NCBI GenBank assembly: GCA_035378985.1 | Contig: DAOSUR010000009.1 | Location: 66,125-130,124, forward strand | Length of the DNA stretch: 64,000 nt | Direction: 5' to 3' | DNA from: Anaerohalosphaeraceae bacterium | GTDB lineage: Bacteria > Planctomycetota > Phycisphaerae > Sedimentisphaerales > Anaerohalosphaeraceae | In this document: in pieces, positions 58,679 to 64,000 of the stretch | Numbering within the stretch: the stretch's first letter is position 1 | How the letters are laid out: the number at the start of each line of letters is the position of its first letter | Translations under genes and position numbers: made by a program | Notes under the pieces: generated by a model | Database searches by the model: none | What the model was told of the DNA's origin: nothing | What the model saw: the letters and a program-made list of their open reading frames with translations, nothing else

Positions 58679-60229
58679 CTAATCCAGCTTCAGACTCATC
58701 AAAAATTCCGCATTGGTCTTGTATTTGGCCAGACGCGTCTTGAGCAGTTCAATCGCTTCCACCATATTCATCTCACTGAGCACCTTGCGGAGCCGATAGA
58801 CCAGTTCGAGTTCGCGCGGGTCCAGCAGAAGCTCTTCCCGGCGGGTGCCGCTTTTGCTGATATCAATCGCCGGGAAGGTTCGCCGCTCCACCAGTTTGCG
58901 GTCCAGATGCAGTTCCATATTGCCCGTCGCCTTGAACTCCTCGAAGATCACTTCGTCCATTTTCGAGCCCGTATCAATCAGAGCGGTGGCGATAATCGTC
59001 AGCGAGCCGCCGTTTTCGATGTTTCGGGCTGCGCCGAAGAACCGCTTGGGCATCTGCATCGCGTTGGCATCCACACCGCCGGTCAGAATCTTGCCCGAGT
59101 GCGGCATCTCCGTATTGTAGGCCCGCGCCAGACGGGTAATCGAGTCCAGCAGAATCACCACGTCTTCGCCGTATTCAACCATCCGCTTGGCTTTTTCAAT
59201 GACCATTTCCGCCACCTGGCAGTGCCGGGAAGCCGGTTCATCAAACGTCGAGCTGATGACCTCCACGTCCTTGGCCACTTTGCGCTGCATGTCCGTCACT
59301 TCTTCCGGACGCTCATCGATCAGCAGCACAATCATCCGCACCTTCGGGTGATTCGTGCTGATGGCATTGGCAATCTTCTGCAGCAGCACCGTTTTCCCGG
59401 TCCGCGGCGGAGCCACCAGAAGACCGCGCTGGCCCTTGCCGATCGGCGTAATCAAATCCATAATCCGCGTACTCATCTCGTCCGGCGTTGTCTCCAGGAC
59501 CAGACGCTCTTCCGCGTGCAGCGGAGTCAAATCCCGGAACACCACCTTCTCCGCCAGTTTGTCCGGCGCCTGGTAGTTAATCGCCTCCACACGAAGCAGG
59601 GCAAAATACTTCTCGCTTTCCTTCGGCGGGCGAATCTGCCCCGAAACAATATTGCCGCTCCGCAGCCCGAACCGGCGAATCTGAGACGGAGAGACATACA
59701 CGTCATCCGGTGAGGCCAGATAGTTGTATTTTGGACTGCGCAGGAACCCAAACCCGTCCGGCAGAATCTCCAGAACGCCTTCCCCGTACATCAGTCCGTT
59801 CTGCTGAATCCGCTGCTTGAGAATCTTGAAAATCAGCTCCTGCTTGGTCAGCCCCATATAATCGGTAATGCCTTCCTCTTTCGCAATCCGATGGAGCTCA
59901 CTGGCATCCAGATTCTGCAGGTCGGTAATATGCAGATTGCCCTTTTTGATGCGCTCATACTTTTCGTGGATGGACTCTTCCTTCGCCGGCTGAGCAGGGA
60001 CAGTGCCCGCCTCCTGAGCCGACGCACTCTCCGGAGTCTGGGGTTGCTCTTGAGGCGCTTCCGGCGCTGCAGAAACCGCAGTTTCCGAAACGGCTTCCGA
60101 CGGTGTTTCTGATGAACTTTCAGCTGTTTCCTGCTGGACAACAGATTCCGTCTCGCCGGAAACCTCGGATTCCGTTTTTTTCCTGCGGCCTCTTTTCTTC
60201 TCTGTTTGTTTCGTGGTTGTCTTTGCCAT
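58679..60229 (-). CDS. rho: Transcription termination factor Rho
   Basis: Rho is the hexameric RNA-dependent helicase that ends transcription at many genes. The 516-residue protein is longer than the 419 of Escherichia coli because of a low-complexity N-terminal extension (about 1-90, Lys-rich start then Glu/Ser/Ala/Pro). The N-terminal Rho domain ('ITDLQNLDASELHRIAKEEGI'), the RNA-binding CSD ('EGVLEILPDGFGFLRSPKYNYLASPDDVYVSPSQIRRFGLR') and the RecA-like ATPase with Walker A 'APPRTGKT' (about 273) follow, along with the R-loop 'SKSGTRREELL'. AAGGAG precedes the ATG. A tiny AUG-stop frame lies in its leader. Confidence 0.95.
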   Translation of the reverse strand: MAKTTTKQTEKKRGRRKKTESEVSGETESVVQQETAESSSETPSEAVSETAVSAAPEAPQEQPQTPESASAQEAGTVPAQPAKEESIHEKYERIKKGNLHITDLQNLDASELHRIAKEEGITDYMGLTKQELIFKILKQRIQQNGLMYGEGVLEILPDGFGFLRSPKYNYLASPDDVYVSPSQIRRFGLRSGNIVSGQIRPPKESEKYFALLRVEAINYQAPDKLAEKVVFRDLTPLHAEERLVLETTPDEMSTRIMDLITPIGKGQRGLLVAPPRTGKTVLLQKIANAISTNHPKVRMIVLLIDERPEEVTDMQRKVAKDVEVISSTFDEPASRHCQVAEMVIEKAKRMVEYGEDVVILLDSITRLARAYNTEMPHSGKILTGGVDANAMQMPKRFFGAARNIENGGSLTIIATALIDTGSKMDEVIFEEFKATGNMELHLDRKLVERRTFPAIDISKSGTRREELLLDPRELELVYRLRKVLSEMNMVEAIELLKTRLAKYKTNAEFLMSLKLD

Positions 60230-60505
60230 TCGTTCTCCTTATCAGTAAGACAATTAAAGTTCGATTTATATACGGTCTTTCATTTTGATTGCAGGATTGG
60301 TTCCTCAATTTAGGATGCACCCTTGAGGGGGTCATCTCCTTCTTGTTCGCGGGTGCAGGCAGTTAAAAACTCATTTTCTCCTATGGTTCAGATGTTGAAT
60401 ATACCGAATGTTCCGTTTGCTCCTGGCACCTTTCAATAATCAGGTTTTTCTCGTTTTGGTAACGAAACGTTTTGATTGAAACCCCTCCGGAATTCGTACG
60501 CCCAG
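60230..60505 (-). other. Leader region between coaE and rho with a minimal upstream frame
   Basis: This 276-bp region holds no gene of normal size. On the minus strand, AGGAG followed after 3 nt by ATG-AGT-TTT-TAA (60374-60363) forms a start-stop-like frame about 130 nt upstream of rho. A TATATAAA tract near 60270 may be a rho -10 element, without a clear -35. Confidence 0.35.
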
Positions 60506-61126
60506 TTAATTGACAGATAACCGGCGGCTTTCCTGTATAGCTGAGAAGACTTTCTCGACTTGTTTTGCCAATTCGGATTCTTCTGAATTGTTCGTGAGTA
60601 TATATTGAGCCATTTGTTTCTTTTTGTCCAGAGAAATCTGGAAATTTTCTCTTTTTTTTTGCTCATCTGTATCCAAATGCCTTTTCTGACGGTTCCGCAG
60701 ACTCCGAAGCTCTTCGGGACAATCCACAAAAACCAGCACATCGCACCGCCGGTCCCACCCCACTTCCGCCAGCAGCGGCATATCAATGACAACCGGCACT
60801 CCTTGACGCCGATATGCTTCCAGCAAAGCTTCACAGCGGGCCAGAACGGCCGGATGAACAATCCGATTGAGTTCCTGAACCTTTTCCTTCGAATCAAAGA
60901 CAGCGGATGCCAGTTTTTTCCGGTGAATCCGCCCATCCTCCCCCACTACGGCAGGGCCAAACCGTCGGGAAAGTTTCTCAATAACCGCCGGTTCCTCCAA
61001 AACTTGATGGGCAATAGAATCCGCATCAATCAGACCGCATCCGAGCCGCTTAAACAATCGTGCCGCTGTGCTCTTGCCTGCACCAATACCCCCAAGCAGC
61101 CCGATAACAGGCCCTTCTTTTCTCAT
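60506..61126 (-). CDS. coaE: Dephospho-CoA kinase
   Basis: CoaE phosphorylates the 3' hydroxyl of dephospho-CoA, the last step of coenzyme A synthesis. The 206-residue P-loop kinase has 'IGLLGGIGAGKSTAARLF' (about 8-25), 'LIDADSIAHQVL' (about 32-43), 'LNRIVHPAVLARCEALL' (about 85-101), 'VVIDMPLLAEVGWDRRCDVLVFVDCP' (about 111-136) and the substrate-lid motif 'RNRQKRHLDTDEQKKR' (about 143-158). Length and motifs are standard. AAGGAA lies 13 nt before the ATG. It is followed 276 bp later by rho on the same strand and stands 220 bp downstream of the tRNA-Arg gene. Confidence 0.94.
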   Translation of the reverse strand: MRKEGPVIGLLGGIGAGKSTAARLFKRLGCGLIDADSIAHQVLEEPAVIEKLSRRFGPAVVGEDGRIHRKKLASAVFDSKEKVQELNRIVHPAVLARCEALLEAYRRQGVPVVIDMPLLAEVGWDRRCDVLVFVDCPEELRSLRNRQKRHLDTDEQKKRENFQISLDKKKQMAQYILTNNSEESELAKQVEKVFSAIQESRRLSVN

Positions 61127-61346
61127 CGTCGATTAATTTCCTTTCTATTGTTTCAAGAAGTTCAATTCCCGCCCCCGACAAGCCCGCACTGCTTAAGCCG
61201 AAAAAGAACATAAGTCTTTTTTTAAAAACGTTTTATCTATTATTGCAATCCTTAGAATATTTAGGGAGAACATAATATCTTGGCTTTATGCCTCTGTTTT
61301 ATCCTCTTATCCGAATAGTCAGCTCCGATGAGCTCCCCGCTGAAAC

Positions 61347-61420
61347 TGCGCCCGGGGGGACTCGAACCTCCGACCTTCGGTTTAGGAAACCGATGCTCTA
61401 TCCTGCTGAGCTACGAGCGC
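61347..61420 (-). tRNA. tRNA-Arg (anticodon CCT)
   Basis: The 74-nt minus-strand gene folds as a cloverleaf. The 7-bp acceptor is GCGCTCG/CGGGCGC (one G-U), the D stem is GCTC/GAGC and the anticodon stem is TCGGT/ACCGA. The loop TTCCTAA gives anticodon CCT, which reads AGG. The T loop is TTCGAGT. The T stem has one A-C mismatch (GGAGG against CCCCC). No CCA is encoded, so a CCA-adding enzyme must complete it. A short T run is absent downstream. Confidence 0.95.
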
Positions 61421-61433
61421 AAGGCCGGATTTG

Positions 61434-61462
61434 ATTATGATTAGACCCTCCTTAACCTTCAA
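61434..61462 (-). promoter_or_regulatory. Promoter of tRNA-Arg
   Basis: On the minus strand TTGAAG (61462-61457), a 17-nt spacer and CATAAT (61439-61434) lie 13 nt before the tRNA 5' end. Confidence 0.55.
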
Positions 61463-61635
61463 GCAAAATTAACCTCCTTTCCTCCGATTACCCCCATGTT
61501 CAAAAAAACAATTCTTTTTCCAAATTTTCTGTCAGGTTTTCCTCTTTCAAACGAAACAGTGAAGGAAACTGAAGGATTTTTGACGGTCTTTTTAACAGGA
61601 ATCTGATAGAATCAGCAGGGAGCATTTCAAAAAAT

Positions 61636-62166
61636 ATGGACATACAAGAGCCAAAAAGTGCTCAGTTTTTCCGCTACTACAATGGGGCTCAGAAACGATT
61701 ATACGCCTACCTTCTGATGATGGTTCACAATCACAATGACGCCGAGGATCTCCTGCAGGAAACCGCCAGCATCCTCTGGGAACAGTATGAGCAATTTGAC
61801 CCCCGTCAGAGTTTTGCCGCCTGGGCGATCGGCATCGCCCGCAACAAGGCACTGGATTTTCTAAAACAGAAACGTTCCACCCGCCCGATGCTCAGTGAGT
61901 CCTTTTATGAAGAAATGTCCAACCTGGCCGAATCCGAATCACAAAATATGGATCGCCGGCTGGCTGCCCTGCGAACCTGCCTGAAGCGGCTTTCCCCGGA
62001 CAATCAGCAGCTGATTCGCCTTCGGTTTGAGGAGGGAATCTCCATCAAAAAACTTTCTCAAAACCTGCCCTACTCCGCCGATGCGCTCTACAAAAAAATT
62101 TCCCGCATCTACAGTTCTCTGTATGAATGCATCCATCGCACCCTCCTTCAGGGGGAACACCTATGA
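61636..62166 (+). CDS. ECF-type RNA polymerase sigma factor (planctomycete/verrucomicrobial family)
   Basis: The 176-residue sigma factor has region 2 (about 10-80: 'FFRYYNGAQKRLYAYLLMMVHNHNDAEDLLQETASILWEQYEQF', 'SFAAWAIGIARNKALDFLKQKR') and region 4 with a helix-turn-helix ('CLKRLSPDNQQLIRLRFEEGISIKKLSQNLPYSADALYKKISRIYSSL', about 115-165). It lacks region 3 and 1.1. This matches the family that is abundant in Planctomycetes and Verrucomicrobia and is paired with FecR-like membrane proteins. Its stop overlaps the FecR gene start (ATGA), so sigma and presumed anti-sigma are coupled. A TTGACG at 61580-61585 and a TAGAAT at 61607-61612 are promoter candidates but are spaced 21 nt. Confidence 0.92.
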   Translation: MDIQEPKSAQFFRYYNGAQKRLYAYLLMMVHNHNDAEDLLQETASILWEQYEQFDPRQSFAAWAIGIARNKALDFLKQKRSTRPMLSESFYEEMSNLAESESQNMDRRLAALRTCLKRLSPDNQQLIRLRFEEGISIKKLSQNLPYSADALYKKISRIYSSLYECIHRTLLQGEHL

Positions 62167-63884
62167 GCCCGCAGGAACAGACACTTTTGAATGAACAATT
62201 ATTTCGCCTGCTGGACAACGACCTAAGCAGCAGCCAGCTGGAGCAGCTCAATCGTCTCCTGACCTCCGACTCCCAGGCCCGGCTGTATTACTGCCGTTTC
62301 CTCCAGGACATTGCCGCCCTGAGCTTTCGGGCCTGTGCGGATATCTCGGAAGCAGACTCGGAAACCGGCAGCAGCATCCTCGCAGAACAATTCTGGAGGC
62401 AGATGATCGAAGAGGAAAAAAATGCTCCGGCTGTCGAACGTACATTTCCTGAGCCACCGACGCCGCAGCCGTTAAGGCCTGCCGCATCCGCTCGTCCGCG
62501 TACACCCGGCCGGCTGGCCTATGCCGCTGCCATTGTATCCGCCGCCGCCTTGCTCTTTATTCTGGCACTCGTACACCTGGTCCCCCCCTCCCTGCCGGAG
62601 GTCGCCACACTTTATGATTCCCTCGGAGCTGAATGGTCCGCCAATCTTCCCCTCGAACCCGGCGTGCGAATCTCCTCCGGCTCCAAACCCATTCGGCTGA
62701 TGCGGGGAATCATTAAGCTCAAAACCGACGAAGGCGTTGAACTGGTCCTTGAAGGACCTATGGAATTCCAATTCCCAACCGATTCCCAATTATCGATGCA
62801 GTACGGCAAACTTCTGGCCCGTGTTTCCGCTCAGGGACTCGGCTTTTCCGTCAATACCCCCAATTCCAAAATTATTGACCTGGGTACCGAATTCGCCGTT
62901 CTCTGCCATCCGAATGGAGATGCAGAGGTCCACGTGTACAAAGGCAAAACCAATCTGATTGCCGGCCGGAAGGAAAACCAGAAAACCTCCCAGCTCCTTT
63001 TAGCCGGTTCCGCCCGAAAAGTACACTCGAAAGATTCCCTGGTCAGCGAAATCCGCTTTAATCCTGCCGCGGTCGTGCGGGCCTTTGATTCAAAAACAAA
63101 CCTCATCTGGAAAGGGGAAACCCTTTCCTTGGCCGACATAGTAGGCGGCGGAAGCGGCTTAGGCACCGGAAAACTCTTTACCGGTATTGATGCCGCTTCC
63201 GGACAAGTCATCTCCTCCCTAAAAGACGGCAATATTTACACCGGCTCCGCCGACTGCCGACCTGTCCCGAACAACCCGCTCATTGACAGTGTCTTTGTCC
63301 CCGGAGCCGGCCCCAGCCCGACCGTTATCGCCGTCAATGGATTAACAGCCGACTGCTTTCCATCGACTTCCGGAACCTACTGGGGCTACATCTTCAATGG
63401 CGCCTTTCATCAAGGCATCACCTCGCCTCGACACGACCTGTATCTGGACGGTCTTATCGCCGGCACCCCGGACAATCCGGCTATCACCATCCATTCCAAC
63501 CTCGGAATTACTTTCGACTTATCCCGAATCCGCCAGACCATCCCCGGACTGAAAATCAAGGCCTTCCGGGCTGCGGCAGGCGTTTCTGAAACAGTCCGCC
63601 AATCCCTCGAAAAAGAAAAAAACCGCTCTTTTGATGACTTCCCGGACGTCAAAAAAGTTTTCGATGCGGGCTTCTCAAAAGTCGAATTCTGGGTCCTCAT
63701 TGACGGAAAACCGGCTTTTCACCAGACAAGAAGCAGTGAACAAGGCGGCTGTCCAATTCACATTCCGATTTCTGAGGGCGACCAATTCCTCACGTTAGCC
63801 GTTACAGAATCAGACGATACACAGGCCTACGACTGGGCTCTTTTCGCCCGGCCGGAACTGATCCTCGAGTCGGCAGAAAATTAA
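62163..63884 (+). CDS. FecR-like membrane protein with C-terminal beta-sandwich, presumed anti-sigma factor
   Basis: The 573-residue protein has a cytoplasmic helical N-terminus ('LFRLLDNDLSSSQLEQLNRLLTSDSQARLYYCRFLQDIAALSF', about 12-54), one membrane span (about 117-139) and a periplasmic FecR domain (about 150-285, with 'GIIKLKTDEGVELVLEGPMEFQF' and 'GFSVNTPNSKIIDLGTEFAV', the FecR core). The C-terminal region of 280 residues (about 300-573) is beta-rich and resembles NPCBM/NEW2-type carbohydrate-binding sandwiches. Such proteins transmit an outside signal to the partner ECF sigma factor. ATG 62163 overlaps the sigma stop, with GGGGGA upstream. The prepilin-type gene follows 11 nt later. 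Confidence 0.85.
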   Translation: MSPQEQTLLNEQLFRLLDNDLSSSQLEQLNRLLTSDSQARLYYCRFLQDIAALSFRACADISEADSETGSSILAEQFWRQMIEEEKNAPAVERTFPEPPTPQPLRPAASARPRTPGRLAYAAAIVSAAALLFILALVHLVPPSLPEVATLYDSLGAEWSANLPLEPGVRISSGSKPIRLMRGIIKLKTDEGVELVLEGPMEFQFPTDSQLSMQYGKLLARVSAQGLGFSVNTPNSKIIDLGTEFAVLCHPNGDAEVHVYKGKTNLIAGRKENQKTSQLLLAGSARKVHSKDSLVSEIRFNPAAVVRAFDSKTNLIWKGETLSLADIVGGGSGLGTGKLFTGIDAASGQVISSLKDGNIYTGSADCRPVPNNPLIDSVFVPGAGPSPTVIAVNGLTADCFPSTSGTYWGYIFNGAFHQGITSPRHDLYLDGLIAGTPDNPAITIHSNLGITFDLSRIRQTIPGLKIKAFRAAAGVSETVRQSLEKEKNRSFDDFPDVKKVFDAGFSKVEFWVLIDGKPAFHQTRSSEQGGCPIHIPISEGDQFLTLAVTESDDTQAYDWALFARPELILESAEN

Positions 63885-63895
63885 GGAGAACAAAA

Positions 63896-64000
63896 ATGAA
63901 ACTATTCTCGCTGCGGAAAAACAAAAAACTGCTTTTCCAGGATGGATTCACCCTGATTGAGCTGCTGGTGGTGATAGCGATTATTGCCCTTCTGCTGTCG
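63896..64000 (+). CDS. Prepilin-type N-terminal cleavage/methylation protein (partial, cut by window end)
   Basis: Only the first 35 codons are inside the window: MKLFSLRKNKKLLFQDG followed by FTLIELLVVIAIIALLLS. This is the type III signal: a basic leader, cleavage after Gly17 before Phe and Glu at +5, followed by the hydrophobic spine. It is processed by prepilin peptidase and assembled by pilus or type II secretion machinery. Planctomycetes encode many such secreted pseudopilin-like proteins, often with a DUF1559 or LamG-type tail. AAGGAG lies 6 nt before the ATG, 11 nt after the FecR-like gene stop, so it belongs to that operon. The rest of the gene is unknown. Confidence 0.9.
   Translation, partial: MKLFSLRKNKKLLFQDGFTLIELLVVIAIIALLLS

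Overview
The window looks like a chromosomal segment of a planctomycete, most probably of the class Phycisphaerae. This rests on several visible traits: a small ECF-type sigma factor coupled to a membrane-anchored FecR-like protein and then a prepilin-type protein at the right edge, a PilM-PilN fusion with two glycine/proline-rich pilus partners, a histone-fold protein, outer-membrane traits (KdsA, a MipA/OmpV-like barrel, LspA), and moderately high GC with very tight packing. No phage, IS element, CRISPR array or genomic island was seen. The taxonomic call is inference; no 16S rRNA gene is present.

Layout, 1-16.7 kb: a secreted repeat protein, an azoreductase, a MipA-like porin, a YchF-like GTPase coupled to an orphan class I fumarase beta subunit, a siroheme-synthesis dehydrogenase with a SixA-like phosphatase, a GntR-controlled ABC transporter operon with a clear 23-bp operator, and a three-gene pilus-assembly operon (pilM-pilN fusion plus two membrane proteins). 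Then comes the tRNA-modifying enzyme MtaB.

16.8-27.1 kb: carB and a HAD phosphatase, followed by a complete-looking trpEGDFBA operon that lacks trpC. It is preceded by a textbook ribosome-mediated attenuator: a 17-residue leader peptide with tandem Trp codons, a 1:2 pausing hairpin, a 2:3 antiterminator and an intrinsic terminator. The promoter sits so close to the leader ATG that the leader mRNA is probably leaderless.

27-42.5 kb: two small conserved proteins, a 74-residue lysine-tailed histone-fold protein with its own terminator, an alpha-glucan operon (GT4/GT5-like glycosyltransferase, GH57, GH133 debranching enzyme), an RNase Z-like hydrolase divergent from a DUF434 protein, then leuS with a CYTH protein, a diacylglycerol-kinase-like protein, kdsA and a radical SAM enzyme. 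A small unknown gene and a XerC/D-type recombinase follow.

42.5-64 kb: a FlaA1/CapD-like nucleotide-sugar dehydratase/epimerase with a membrane protein, YacG, a DksA-like protein with a basic head and an acidic tail, and a metal-chelate ABC importer (binding protein, permease, ATPase) at the end of a gpmI-mutL operon. Next are a TPR lipoprotein with lspA, valS with a bifunctional-nuclease-domain protein, rho, coaE and tRNA-Arg(CCT). The right edge holds the sigma/FecR/prepilin cluster.

Recurring themes are translational coupling through ATGA/GTGA/TTGA overlaps, convergent genes that abut or overlap by up to 44 bp, and sigma-70-like promoters whose -10 element lies only 6-9 nt from the start codon, which suggests leaderless transcripts.
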